A DNA stretch of 64,000 bases, taken from positions 62,001 through 126,000 of the forward strand of contig NZ_FOLQ01000001.1 in the NCBI RefSeq assembly GCF_900112365.1, written 5' to 3'. The notes below the pieces were generated by a model that made no database searches, had not been told where the DNA came from, and saw only the letters and a program-made list of their open reading frames with translations. This stretch comes from Spirosoma endophyticum (GTDB lineage Bacteria > Bacteroidota > Bacteroidia > Cytophagales > Spirosomataceae). The position numbers and the translations under genes are program-made. Numbering within the stretch: position 1 is the first letter of the stretch; the number at the start of each line of letters is the position of its first letter. Below, piece by piece: positions 45,463 through 54,369 of the stretch.

Positions 45463-46272
45463 ATGATTGAAGAGGACGAAATTGATTTATTGCTGAATGA
45501 TCTCTATGAGCTTCACGGGTATGATTTTACCCATTACTCCAGAGCTTCGCTGAAACGACGTATCAACCGCCTGTGGGCGTTAGACAAGTTTCCGAGTTTT
45601 GCTGAATTGCGGTATCGGGTCAAGTCCGATACGGATTACATAAAGCGGTTTGTGGAGGAATTGACAGTGAACGTTACGGAAATGTTTCGTGATCCTCAAT
45701 TCTATAAAACGCTCAGAACCGAAGTGTTGCCAACCTTATCCGCCAAGCCGTTTATCCGGATATGGCATGCGGGCTGTTCAACGGGCGAAGAGGTGTTTTC
45801 GATGGCCATTTTACTCCGGGAAGCCCGGCTGCTACACAAATCATTGCTGTATGCCACGGACCTGAACCCGGAAGTGCTGGAAGCGGCCCGCAAAGGAATT
45901 TTCGCGCTGGCCCCGATGAAGCAGTATTCCGAAAATTACATACACTCGGGGGGGACAGCTGATTTTTCCAGCTACTACACAGCCCAGTATAGCCGGGTGA
46001 AATTCAGGGAGGAGCTGGCCGAAAAGATGGTTTTTTCGACGCACAATCTCGTGTCGGATGGCTCATTCAATGAGTTCGATCTGATCCTTTGCCGCAACGT
46101 ACTGATCTACTTTGATAAGGCATTGCAGGAGCGCGTGTTGACGCTGTTTGATGAGAGTTTGGGGCCACTTAGCTACCTGGCGCTAGGGGCCAAGGAAACC
46201 CTGAAATTCTCCACCATCCAGGCGAAATTCAAACAGGTTGATTCCGAAAAGATATGGCGGAAAATGAAGTAA
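45463..46272 (+). CDS. cheR: CheR-type protein glutamate methyltransferase
   Basis: A 269-residue protein. The N-terminal helical CheR domain is MIEEDEIDLLLNDLYELHGYDFTHYSRASLKRRINR. The SAM-binding domain has WHAGCSTGEEVFSMAILL, YATDLNPEVLEAARKGIF and DLILCRNVLIYFDKALQERV. CheR methylates glutamates on chemoreceptors; here no receptor or CheA is encoded in the window, so the target may be the coiled coil of the neighbouring hybrid kinase (inference). Its 3' end overlaps CheB by 19 bases. Confidence 0.92.
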   Translation: MIEEDEIDLLLNDLYELHGYDFTHYSRASLKRRINRLWALDKFPSFAELRYRVKSDTDYIKRFVEELTVNVTEMFRDPQFYKTLRTEVLPTLSAKPFIRIWHAGCSTGEEVFSMAILLREARLLHKSLLYATDLNPEVLEAARKGIFALAPMKQYSENYIHSGGTADFSSYYTAQYSRVKFREELAEKMVFSTHNLVSDGSFNEFDLILCRNVLIYFDKALQERVLTLFDESLGPLSYLALGAKETLKFSTIQAKFKQVDSEKIWRKMK

Positions 46273-46826
46273 TTAAGGGCTGCAAAGCTGTACTGATTGG
46301 CGGCTCTACCGGTAGTATCGACGTGTTGCTGAGCCTGTTACCGGCTCTGCGGTCTCCCTTGCCTTATGCCCTGATCATCGTCCTGCACCGGAAAAATACG
46401 GCCGACTCCAACCTGGCGAATCTGTTTGCGCTCAAAACCAGCATTTCGCTCGTAGAAGTAGATGACAAAGATCCCATTGTGCCGGGCAACATCTACCTGG
46501 CTCCTGCCGACTATCATTTGCTACTCGAACAGGACGGAACATTTTCGCTGGATGATTCCGAGAAAATAAATTACAGCCGCCCGTCCATCGACGTAACCTT
46601 CGAGTCGGCTGCGGATGTATACGGCCCTTCGTTGCTGGGGATATTGCTGTCTGGCGCCAACGCCGATGGTACGAATGGACTCAAAGCCATCAAAAAAGCG
46701 GGCGGGTACATTGCCGTTCAACAGCCAGAATCCGCCCAGGTTGGCTTTATGCCCCGGCAGGCCATGCTGACCATGCCTGTTGATTATGTACTGGACGTAT
46801 CGGAGATGATCACGCTGCTAACGTAG
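46254..46826 (+). CDS. cheB: CheB methylesterase domain protein without receiver
   Basis: A 190-residue protein consisting only of the catalytic domain of CheB. Catalytic Ser18 lies in LIGGSTGS, the His in IIVLHRKN and the Asp in LSGANADGTNGLKAI. The regulatory receiver domain of classical CheB is absent, so control by phosphorylation must come through another protein, possibly the lone receiver two genes upstream. It overlaps cheR and should be translated with it. Confidence 0.92.
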   Translation: MAENEVIKGCKAVLIGGSTGSIDVLLSLLPALRSPLPYALIIVLHRKNTADSNLANLFALKTSISLVEVDDKDPIVPGNIYLAPADYHLLLEQDGTFSLDDSEKINYSRPSIDVTFESAADVYGPSLLGILLSGANADGTNGLKAIKKAGGYIAVQQPESAQVGFMPRQAMLTMPVDYVLDVSEMITLLT

Positions 46827-46861
46827 CGTGTTTTAAGCCAACCTAATAAAAAAATAGACTG

Positions 46862-47290
46862 TTATCTGAAATAATAGGTTCGAATAAGCCGCATAGCCTC
46901 TTTCTCATCCTGAGCACAGACGTCACAAAACGTACCAATCCCGTTGACAGGTCCTTCGTATTCCCAGACAAACGTTTTTGCGTAATTGGATTTAGTGTTA
47001 ACCACGATTAACGTAGTGCCTTTGGGATTTACGGTTAGAGTAGTGTTATTCGGAAACTGGACTTTAAAGCTTGCTTCATATCTACCTGCGTAGCGAAGCT
47101 TAACTTCTTTCCGGTCTCTGCCGTAATTGTAATCAATGCTACTCTTTTTTCCATCTTTCACCCAGAAACTTAATTGCTCGTACGTATCCGTTCCGGGTTT
47201 TCCGTAGGAATAATTCGCCACTTTCGTTTGCGCGTAAGCCGTTCCACCTATAAATAAAATAGCGATTAGCACAAAAAATGATCTTCTCAT
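46862..47290 (-). CDS. Secreted hypothetical protein
   Basis: A 142-residue protein with a signal peptide (RRSFFVLIAILFIGGTAYAQ). The mature part is beta-rich (SFWVKDGKKSSIDYNYGRDRKEVKLRYAG) and ends with a CDVC pair that could be a disulfide or a metal site. No family is recognised. It follows cheB on the opposite strand with a 35-base gap. Confidence 0.65.
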   Translation of the reverse strand: MRRSFFVLIAILFIGGTAYAQTKVANYSYGKPGTDTYEQLSFWVKDGKKSSIDYNYGRDRKEVKLRYAGRYEASFKVQFPNNTTLTVNPKGTTLIVVNTKSNYAKTFVWEYEGPVNGIGTFCDVCAQDEKEAMRLIRTYYFR

Positions 47291-47361
47291 AGTACACTCG
47301 TTGCCGTTATAAATTGATCATTGCCTTTATGGCTACTACTTTACAAACTGGCTTAAGTCAA

Positions 47362-48069
47362 CTATGTTATCTGAGATTTTCCCAACAACTCATCGGCCAA
47401 CTCCGTCAACCCTACAGTTGCGGGTTCGGCGATGAACGTGACGTTGGGGCGCTTGTGCATGGTGGGAATGTTGGGGTCCACGACGTAGATCGGAACGCCA
47501 TCCTGGACGGCGTAGACCAGGCCAGCCGCGGGGTATACGTTCAGCGATGTGCCCACAACGATCAGTAAATCAGCCTCGTTGGTAATGTCCAGTGCTACGT
47601 CCATCATGGGCACGGCCTCCCCAAACCAGACGATGTGTGGACGTAACTGAAAGCCTCTCTCGCAGAGATCCCCTTCTTTCAATTCCCAGCCTTCAATGTC
47701 GTAAATCAGGGTCGGGTACTTGGTGCTACGTGATTTGAACAGCTCGCCGTGCAGGTGAATCACTTTTGAGGAACCCGCCCGTTCGTGCAGATTATCGACG
47801 TTCTGCGTGATGATCGTTACGTCGTATTTCTCCTCCAGTTTCACCAGGGCCAGATGCCCCGCGTTGGGCTGAACCGTGAACGCCTGCCTGCGTCGCTGGT
47901 TATAAAAATCCTGCACCAGCGCCGGGTTGCGTTCCCAGGCTTCGGGCGTGGCCACATCCTCAATGCGATGATTCTCCCAAAGTCCATCCGAGGCACGGAA
48001 CGTTGGAATGCCACTCTCCGCACTGATGCCTGCACCCGATAAAACGACGATTTTTTTGCGAGTTCCCAT
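47362..48069 (-). CDS. Sir2-family NAD-dependent deacylase lacking zinc cysteines
   Basis: A 235-residue sirtuin from ATG 48069; the longer frame runs into a repeat and is rejected. NAD-binding motifs are VLSGAGISAESGIPTFR, TQNVDNLHE and the catalytic His in VIHLHGELF; the later GTSLNVYPA and VDPN motifs are standard. The FYNQRR segment gives the Tyr-x-x-Arg pair that marks class III enzymes removing succinyl or malonyl groups. The zinc module (normally two CxxC pairs) has a single Cys here (LKEGDLCERG), as in some Bacteroidota sirtuins. It would act on cytoplasmic acyl-lysines. Confidence 0.92.
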   Translation of the reverse strand: MGTRKKIVVLSGAGISAESGIPTFRASDGLWENHRIEDVATPEAWERNPALVQDFYNQRRRQAFTVQPNAGHLALVKLEEKYDVTIITQNVDNLHERAGSSKVIHLHGELFKSRSTKYPTLIYDIEGWELKEGDLCERGFQLRPHIVWFGEAVPMMDVALDITNEADLLIVVGTSLNVYPAAGLVYAVQDGVPIYVVDPNIPTMHKRPNVTFIAEPATVGLTELADELLGKSQIT

Positions 48070-48089
48070 AACAATAAGATAAAGAGATT

Positions 48090-48177
48090 TAAACACAGAG
48101 TTACAGAGTTTTGGCACAGAGGTAACAAAGTTTTTGTCTCTGTGCACTCTGTTTTTCTCAGTAACTGTGTGTTTTAA
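48090..48177. repeat. CACAGAG-family inverted repeat
   Basis: AAACACAGAGTTACAGAGTTTTGGCACAGAG-like units on the left and CTCTGTGCACTCTGTTTTTC-type complements on the right form an imperfect long stem. It lies between the sirtuin start and the GH20 stop codon, reading in the same direction as both genes. Confidence 0.7.
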
Positions 48178-48180
48178 AAT

Positions 48181-50466
48181 TTACTCTACTACAATTTCAT
48201 CCGTGGCGAACCACGTTTTTTCACCAGCGTTCGGGTGTCCGGTGGGGCAGACCCCCGCATTTTTCGCCCGAATCCGGACGTAGCGCGCGCGGGCTGTTTT
48301 GAAGTCGGCCACGACGGGCAGAATATCCCAGGGACCATTTAGCTCATACTTAACGGGCTGGGCAATGGCTTCTTTGTAGTCGCTACCATCTTTTGATAGC
48401 GCAATGTCAACGGACGTGGGCGGGAAGTTTTTCTCTAAAATGACTTTCAGGAAATTCAATGACACTTTCGTGACACTCGTTACGTCCCCGAGGTCAACCG
48501 TTACGTCCATATCCGAGCCGGAAAAACTTACCCATTGTCGCCGGTCACGCGGTGTCTCTCCCCGAACGCCATCGGTAAGTTTGACTGTTTTGGGGTCGCT
48601 GGTCTGGCTGGGTGCACTGGTATACGTATACGGCTTATTCTTGCCTTTATGGAGCGTAAACGTTTGGGTCAATTGGCCGCCCGTTTGGGTGATGGCCCGA
48701 AGCGCCGTGGTTTTTGTGAGCGTGATTGGCCCAATGTATTCCGTGCTTTGTGTATTGGGTTCCTTGCCGTTCAACGTGTAAAAGATCCGGCTGTCGGAAT
48801 CCAGCTTTTTAAGGACTACCTGAATTTGGCCCTGATCGTTAGCTTGCGTGGTCGCTGAAATATCGAACAGTCTCTTGGCGTAATTGACTCCGCTGAGCCG
48901 GGGCAGGTGGTTTTTGAGTCGTTGCGCGAAATCCTCGAAGTTATGCGGACCGGCCTGCATCCAGCCCAGTTCTGCAATGGCAATCGCTCGCGGAAAGACC
49001 ATATATTCAACCGCTTCGGGCGTGGGCGTATATTCCGTCCAGATGTTTCCCTGAACACCCAGAATGTATTTTTGCTCGGCGGGCGACAGTTCAGCAGGCA
49101 TGGGTTCGTAGGCATATACCTGATCGAGCGGCAAGTAGCCACCAATCGCCAATGGTTCGGTGGCGGGGTTGCCCTGGTAGTAATCCATGTAGCAGGTGCC
49201 GGTGGGCGTCATCACTACGTTGTGTTTCTGCCTGGCTGCCGCAATGCCGCCCTCGGTACCACGCCAGCTCATCACGGTAGCGTTAGGCGCGAGGCCACCT
49301 TCCAGAATCTCGTCCCAACCGATGATGGCCCGGCCTTTGCTGGTGACGAACTTCTCAATGCGCCGGATGAAATAGCTCTGTAGTTCATGTTCGTCTTTGA
49401 GGTTATTTTTCTTCATCAACTCCTGGCAAAACGCGCTGTTTTTCCAGGCCGTTTTCGGGCATTCGTCACCCCCGATGTGAATGTATTTTCCGGGAAACAG
49501 GGCTATAACCTCGGTCAATACGTCCTGCAAAAAGCCAAACGTTTTGTCGGATGGACAGAAGACGTCATCAAAAACGCCCCATTTCGTGGCTACCTGATAG
49601 GCTTTGGTTGGCTCACAACCCAATTCGGGGTAAGCGGCCAGGGCGCCTAAGGCGTGGCCAGGCATTTCGATTTCGGGTACAATCGTTACGAACCGGCTTT
49701 GCGCATACCGCACTACGTCCCGGATTTCTTCCTGCGTATAAAACCCACCAACGGGTTTGCCGTCAAACTGTTGCGGGTAATTCTGGAAGTACTGACCTAC
49801 AACGGTTTCGGCCCGTTTGCTGCCAATCTGCGTTAGTTTGGGATATTTCTTGATCTCAATTCGCCATCCCTGATCGTCGGTCAGGTGCCAGTGGAATGTG
49901 TTTTGTTTATGCATTGACAGTAAGTCAATGTACTTTTTGACGAACGAAACTGGCATGAAATGCCGCGATACGTCGAGATGGAGGCCCCGGTAAGCGAAGC
50001 GTGGTTTGTCGGTGATCGCGCAGGCTGGCATGGTGAGCGAAGAGTTTTGGGAGCCTACTGGTAAGAGCTGTCGCATCGTTTGGGCCGCATAAAACAATCC
50101 TTTTGGCGTAGATGCTTCGGCCAGAACGCGTGTGGGCGTTACGGTCAGTTTGTAGCCCTCATCACCGAGCGCCAGTTTTTTGTTTAGTGACAGAAAAATA
50201 TGCGCCCCTTTCGCTAACACCGGGCTGGTTGGCACCATCGTCAGAGCTAATCCGTTAGCCGTTCTGACCTGACTGATAAACGTTTGGGCTACTGCCTTAA
50301 CGCTGGCATCTGTACCCGGAGCTACAACAACGCGTGTGCTGGTCGAGAGGATGAATTGTCCGTTTTGTCCGGCAAATCGGGCCGGGAAGGGGATTAGATT
50401 ATATTGATTATCCGTTTGAGCAAATGCAGTGCTGGTGACAAATAAAAGGAAAAGCAGGTATTTCAT
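48181..50466 (-). CDS. GH20 beta-N-acetylhexosaminidase
   Basis: About 761 residues from ATG 50466, which begins a signal peptide (MKYLLFLLFVTSTAFAQ). The N-terminal GH20b domain (residues about 20-150) is followed by the catalytic barrel with HIGGDECPKTAWKN carrying the Asp-Glu catalytic pair, HWHLTDDQGWRIEIKKYP and the YMDYYQGNP/WTEYTPTP substrate motifs. C-terminal modules are a chitobiase-like C domain (RIFYTLNGKEPNTQSTEYIGP) and an F5/8-type C (discoidin) domain (VDLGDVTSVTKVSLNFL). It releases N-acetylglucosamine or N-acetylgalactosamine from glycans, chitin fragments or muropeptides in the periplasm. It is monocistronic or linked to the sirtuin gene. Confidence 0.93.
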   Translation of the reverse strand: MKYLLFLLFVTSTAFAQTDNQYNLIPFPARFAGQNGQFILSTSTRVVVAPGTDASVKAVAQTFISQVRTANGLALTMVPTSPVLAKGAHIFLSLNKKLALGDEGYKLTVTPTRVLAEASTPKGLFYAAQTMRQLLPVGSQNSSLTMPACAITDKPRFAYRGLHLDVSRHFMPVSFVKKYIDLLSMHKQNTFHWHLTDDQGWRIEIKKYPKLTQIGSKRAETVVGQYFQNYPQQFDGKPVGGFYTQEEIRDVVRYAQSRFVTIVPEIEMPGHALGALAAYPELGCEPTKAYQVATKWGVFDDVFCPSDKTFGFLQDVLTEVIALFPGKYIHIGGDECPKTAWKNSAFCQELMKKNNLKDEHELQSYFIRRIEKFVTSKGRAIIGWDEILEGGLAPNATVMSWRGTEGGIAAARQKHNVVMTPTGTCYMDYYQGNPATEPLAIGGYLPLDQVYAYEPMPAELSPAEQKYILGVQGNIWTEYTPTPEAVEYMVFPRAIAIAELGWMQAGPHNFEDFAQRLKNHLPRLSGVNYAKRLFDISATTQANDQGQIQVVLKKLDSDSRIFYTLNGKEPNTQSTEYIGPITLTKTTALRAITQTGGQLTQTFTLHKGKNKPYTYTSAPSQTSDPKTVKLTDGVRGETPRDRRQWVSFSGSDMDVTVDLGDVTSVTKVSLNFLKVILEKNFPPTSVDIALSKDGSDYKEAIAQPVKYELNGPWDILPVVADFKTARARYVRIRAKNAGVCPTGHPNAGEKTWFATDEIVVE

Positions 50467-50631
50467 GCGGCTGGTAGAGCGACGATGTGATGGTTTAGCT
50501 GGCAAAATAGCGATGATTTTTCGAAAGGGCACCAAATAAAAGACCTACCGGTAGGGCAATACTAACAAGCCTGGATTACCACTAAAGTGAACCTGTCTGG
50601 ATGGGTGGGGTCATTAAGAAGAGATTAGAAA

Positions 50632-50749
50632 TAGTGTAGACGCGCGGTTGCGGTTGAAAAACCGCTTTACTTCGTGACACGGGTTTTTTGACCTGTAGCT
50701 TAACCCGTCTGGATAGATGCGGTCAAAAAGCCCGATAATGTCTACTCTA
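50632..50749. repeat. 118-bp nested-hairpin element
   Basis: Outer ends TAGTGTAGAC (50632-50641) and GTCTACTCTA (50740-50749) are inverted at 9 of 10 positions. Inside are CGGGTTTTTTGACC (50680-50693) and GGTCAAAAAGCCCG (50721-50734), inverted at 13 of 14, and a GCGGTT-GAAA-AACCGC tetraloop hairpin (50650-50665). A 22-base direct repeat (CCTGTCTGGATGGGTGGGGTCA near 50591 and a copy with four changes near 50704) overlaps it. It lies between the divergent GH20 and lipoprotein genes and may be a small mobile palindromic element or a structured RNA. Confidence 0.6.
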
Positions 50750-50765
50750 AAAACAAGAATGATTA

Positions 50766-51338
50766 ATGACCTCTACGTTCACTCAACACCTATGGGCTGC
50801 GCTTCTCGGCATCGCGGTACTTTCTTCCTGTAGCCGTCCGGTCGCTTATTTTCAGCGTGGACCTGTGGAATCTTTCGCTACGGCCAACCCGCAGCCAGTA
50901 GCAACACCCGTTCAGGCGATTACAACACTGAACCAGCTACCTGTGAAGGCCACCACGATTGCTCAGCCTGAAGCCTATGCCAGCACCGATAGTAGACTAA
51001 TTACCAAAAAAAACGTGACCAAGCGTATGGTTAGGTTGACCAATCTGTTGACCTCGGTCGCTGGAACGATGAGCCCGAAGGCAACGACTGCTCCGCGTAA
51101 AATGAATTTGATGGAGCGGTTAGTGCTCAAGAAAATGAACAAACAGATTAGCAAGCAACTGGCCCCGAATCATCCCGAAAAAGCGATGCTTAACACGGGG
51201 AAACTGATCGGTGGCGCGGTGCTGTTGATTGCGGGCTTAATCATGCTGTTCGCGGGCACCGGCACAGTCGCCTTTATCGGTATAATTTTGAGCCTGGTAG
51301 GGGCGCTTGGGATACTAGTTGGCGTATTGGGGATTTAG
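50766..51338 (+). CDS. Hypothetical lipoprotein with C-terminal membrane segments
   Basis: A 190-residue protein with a lipobox (IAVLSSCSRP, Cys near residue 22), a Thr/Pro/Ala-rich middle, basic stretches (LVLKKMNKQISKQLAP) and two C-terminal hydrophobic helices (IGGAVLLIAGLIMLFAGTGTVAFIGIILSLVGALGILVGVLGI). Bacteroidota carry many such small lipoproteins; function is unknown. It converges with topA across a shared terminator. Confidence 0.7.
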   Translation: MTSTFTQHLWAALLGIAVLSSCSRPVAYFQRGPVESFATANPQPVATPVQAITTLNQLPVKATTIAQPEAYASTDSRLITKKNVTKRMVRLTNLLTSVAGTMSPKATTAPRKMNLMERLVLKKMNKQISKQLAPNHPEKAMLNTGKLIGGAVLLIAGLIMLFAGTGTVAFIGIILSLVGALGILVGVLGI

Positions 51339-51392
51339 TTAAATCGCCTATGCCGGCAATCATAATGAACCAATAATTATGTTTACGAAAAT

Positions 51393-51428
51393 AAAAAAGG
51401 TTGACTTACGGCAAGTCAACCTTTTTAT
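51393..51428. terminator. Bidirectional terminator between lipoprotein gene and topA
   Basis: A-run, then stem GGTTGACTT / AAGTCAACC with an ACGGC loop, then T-run. The A and T tails extend the pairing to 14 bases on each side. It lies between two convergent genes and can end transcription in both directions. Confidence 0.9.
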
Positions 51429-51449
51429 TTGAATTCGGAAATCACTACG

Positions 51450-54116
51450 TTACTTCTTTGCCGTTGCTTTTTTTGCCGTAGCTGCCGGTTTTTTGGCGGT
51501 TGCAGTTGTCGCTTTTGCTTTGGCGGGTGCTTTTGCTGCTGCCCCTTTTTTTGCCGGAGCCTTACCCGCTGGTTCGTCGCCCGCCAGTTTCAGACAATCT
51601 TCAAGCGTTAACGTAGCAGGGTCAATGTCCTTGGGGATTTTGACGTTCCGCTTGCCAACGGCCAGATACGGACCGTATTGACCATTTACGACTTTTACGG
51701 CCGGATTTTCCGGGAACTCCTTAATGTATTTATTAGCTTCCGTTACCCGCTTGGCCTGAATCAGTTCGATGGCCCGTTCGAGGGTTAATTCCGCCAGCGA
51801 TTCATTACGCGGTAACGAAACATATTTATCGTCAAACTTAACGTAGGGACCAAAGCGACCTTTACCCGTCGAGACTAGTTTGCCTTCAAACTCGCCCAGC
51901 GCTTCACTGACCGATTCGGCCCGTTTCTGCTGGATGAGTTGGATCGTCCGTTCCTCGTCAATCGTGTACGGGTCGTCTTCCTTCGTTAGCGATACATACT
52001 TGTCGTCATGCTTCACGTAGGGCCCAAATTTACCGATGCCGATGGTCATGGGTTTGTCCTCAAAGAAGCCGACTTCGCGCGGCAGGGTAAACAAGTCGAG
52101 CGCATCCTGTAACGTAATGGTTTCAATCAACTGACCATCGCGAAGGTTGGCGTACTGCGGTTTTTCGTCGTCGGTCGATTCGCCAATTTGCGCATAGGCA
52201 CCGTATTTACCCAGGCGGGCCGAAATCTTCTTGCCCGTTCGTGGGTCAAGCCCCAGATCACGGGCGCCGGTTTTGAACGATACAATCGAGGAACCCTGAA
52301 TGTCTTCAATGTTCTTATGGAAATCACCGTAGAAACTGCCCAGCATGGTTTGCCAGTTCATGCGTCCGTCGGCAATCTCATCGAACTCCTTTTCAACCGT
52401 CGCGGTGAACTTATAATCGACGATGTCGGGGAAATATTCGACCAGAAAATCATTCACCACGATTCCGGTGTTGGTCGGGAATAACTTGGCTTTTTCGGAG
52501 CCGAACGTTTCCTTACCACTGGTTTCGTTGACCTGATTCTGCTGAAGTGTGTACTCGACGTACTTACGCTCCTGACCGGGTTTGTCCTGCTTGACAACGT
52601 AGCCCCGGTTGATGATCGTCGAAATCGTTGGCGCGTACGTCGAAGGACGACCAATGCCCATTTCTTCGAGCTTCTTCACCAGCGAAGCTTCCGCATAACG
52701 CGGTTGCGGACGCGTGAATTTCTCGGTGGCTTTCATCTGGCCCAGGTTCAGCACTTGCCCGATCGTGAGCGGAGGCAGCATACCTTTGGCATCTTCGTCG
52801 TCCTCATCATCTTTCGATTCGAGATAGACGCGGAGAAATCCGTCGAACTTAATCACCTCACCCTGAGCAACAAGCTCATTCGGAAATGGCTGTGCCTTGC
52901 CGGTAGTAGGGGTTTCTGCAAATGGGCTATCGTCTATATTAGTCTGAACTGTTGTGGTTACGCCATTCGCAAATTTAATGCTGATCGTCACCGTTGTGCG
53001 TTCGAGTTGCGCGTCTGACATTTGAGACGCTATCGCCCGTTTCCAGATCAATTCATACAGCCGTTTCTGGTCGCGGTCGCCACCCGCACTCCGGTCGTTG
53101 AAGTTTGTCGGCCGAATGGCTTCGTGCGCTTCCTGAGCCGATTCATTTTTAGTTTTGAACTGCCGGGTCTGGATGTATTTTTCGCCAAACTCCGAGCCAA
53201 TTTCGGCCACAGCTTTATCAATCGCTTCCTGCGACAGGTTCGTCGAGTCAGTCCGCATGTACGAAATTTTACCGGCTTCGTACAGATTCTGCGCGATGCG
53301 CATGGTACGGTCAACCGAATACCCCAGCTTGCGCGAGGCTTCCTGTTGCAGCGTCGACGTCGTAAACGGTGGCGCGGGCGTCTTTTTTGCCGGACGCGTT
53401 TCTAAACTCTTAATCGTGAACGTAGCACCAATACAAGCCTCCAGAAAGGCGCGCGCATCTACCGATGTAGCAAAGTTCTTGGGCAGTTCGGCATTCAGCA
53501 CTTTGTTGCCGTCAACGATGAACTGCGCTGTCACCTTGAACGACGATTTTGCCGAGTGTTTGTCAATTTCGCGTTCCCGTTCCACCACCAGCCGCAGCGC
53601 AACCGATTGTACACGACCCGCCGATAAACCCGTGCTGCCGCCTTTAATCTTTCGCCACAGTACCGGCGACAGTTCATAACCCACCAGCCGGTCGAGTACA
53701 CGCCGGGCCTGCTGAGCGTTCACCAGGTCGACGTCAATCGTGCGGGGTGCTTTAATGGCATTCTGGATGGCCGTCTTCGTGATTTCACGAAAAACAATCC
53801 GTTTGGTATTGTCGCGCAGACCGAGTGCTTCCTTAAGGTGCCACGAAATGGCTTCGCCTTCGCGGTCATCATCCGTTGCCAGCCAAACTTCGTCGGCTGC
53901 CTTGGCAAGCGATTTCAATTCACTAACTAACTTTTTCTTGTCTGGCGAAACTTCGTACGATGGCTTGAAGCCGTTCAGTACGTCTACGGCAAGCCCGTCT
54001 TTGGGCAAATCGCGTACGTGACCGAAGCTGGATTTCACGGTGAAGTCCTTGCCCAGGTAGCCTTCAATGGTTTTCGCCTTCGCCGGCGATTCCACTATGA
54101 CTAAGTTTTTCGACAT
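51450..54116 (-). CDS. topA: DNA topoisomerase I
   Basis: An 888-residue type IA topoisomerase, which relaxes negative supercoils. The Toprim domain starts at KNLVIVESPAKAKTIEGYLG and has the metal motif WLATDDDREGEA; the active-site Tyr is in AGKISYMRTDSTN near residue 286. The C-terminal part lacks zinc-finger cysteines and instead carries four GxxGPYV-type repeats (ARLGKYGAYAQIG, GIGKFGPYVKHD, GKGRFGPYVKFD, NGQYGPYLAVG). The last 35 residues are an Ala/Lys-rich tail, probably a DNA-binding extension. The gene is monocistronic with its own promoter and terminator. Confidence 0.97.
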   Translation of the reverse strand: MSKNLVIVESPAKAKTIEGYLGKDFTVKSSFGHVRDLPKDGLAVDVLNGFKPSYEVSPDKKKLVSELKSLAKAADEVWLATDDDREGEAISWHLKEALGLRDNTKRIVFREITKTAIQNAIKAPRTIDVDLVNAQQARRVLDRLVGYELSPVLWRKIKGGSTGLSAGRVQSVALRLVVEREREIDKHSAKSSFKVTAQFIVDGNKVLNAELPKNFATSVDARAFLEACIGATFTIKSLETRPAKKTPAPPFTTSTLQQEASRKLGYSVDRTMRIAQNLYEAGKISYMRTDSTNLSQEAIDKAVAEIGSEFGEKYIQTRQFKTKNESAQEAHEAIRPTNFNDRSAGGDRDQKRLYELIWKRAIASQMSDAQLERTTVTISIKFANGVTTTVQTNIDDSPFAETPTTGKAQPFPNELVAQGEVIKFDGFLRVYLESKDDEDDEDAKGMLPPLTIGQVLNLGQMKATEKFTRPQPRYAEASLVKKLEEMGIGRPSTYAPTISTIINRGYVVKQDKPGQERKYVEYTLQQNQVNETSGKETFGSEKAKLFPTNTGIVVNDFLVEYFPDIVDYKFTATVEKEFDEIADGRMNWQTMLGSFYGDFHKNIEDIQGSSIVSFKTGARDLGLDPRTGKKISARLGKYGAYAQIGESTDDEKPQYANLRDGQLIETITLQDALDLFTLPREVGFFEDKPMTIGIGKFGPYVKHDDKYVSLTKEDDPYTIDEERTIQLIQQKRAESVSEALGEFEGKLVSTGKGRFGPYVKFDDKYVSLPRNESLAELTLERAIELIQAKRVTEANKYIKEFPENPAVKVVNGQYGPYLAVGKRNVKIPKDIDPATLTLEDCLKLAGDEPAGKAPAKKGAAAKAPAKAKATTATAKKPAATAKKATAKK

Positions 54117-54168
54117 AATCGATTATTAAGTTGAAACGGTCTCCGCTGCCTTATACCACGAATCGAGC

Positions 54169-54201
54169 CAAATATAGACGCAAAAGCACTGACTTGTGCA
54201 A
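54169..54201 (-). promoter_or_regulatory. Probable Bacteroidota-type promoter of topA
   Basis: On the minus strand a TTG (54199-54201) is followed after 22 bases by TATATTTG (54169-54176), matching the TTG / TAnnTTTG arrangement of the main sigma factor in Bacteroidota. It ends about 52 bases before the topA start codon. The rest of 54117-54369 shows no gene. Confidence 0.5.
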
Positions 54202-54369
54202 GACAAGTTTTGTGAAACGATGTTAAAGTGGAGGATTGTTAGCTTCTCGGAGCACTTGTTTATAGGTAACAACACGTAGTAGCTCTCAGTTCGGTTAAAT
54301 ACCATAAAACCCATATAAATGAGCTAGTATGACCTATTTTAAGGGATATTCCATCGCTAAAATCAGCTT

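Noticed and set aside
48070-48147. Longer start for the sirtuin gene
   Set aside because: The extension is translated from a CACAGAG repeat and precedes the conserved start of the NAD-binding motif, so the Met at 48069 is preferred.
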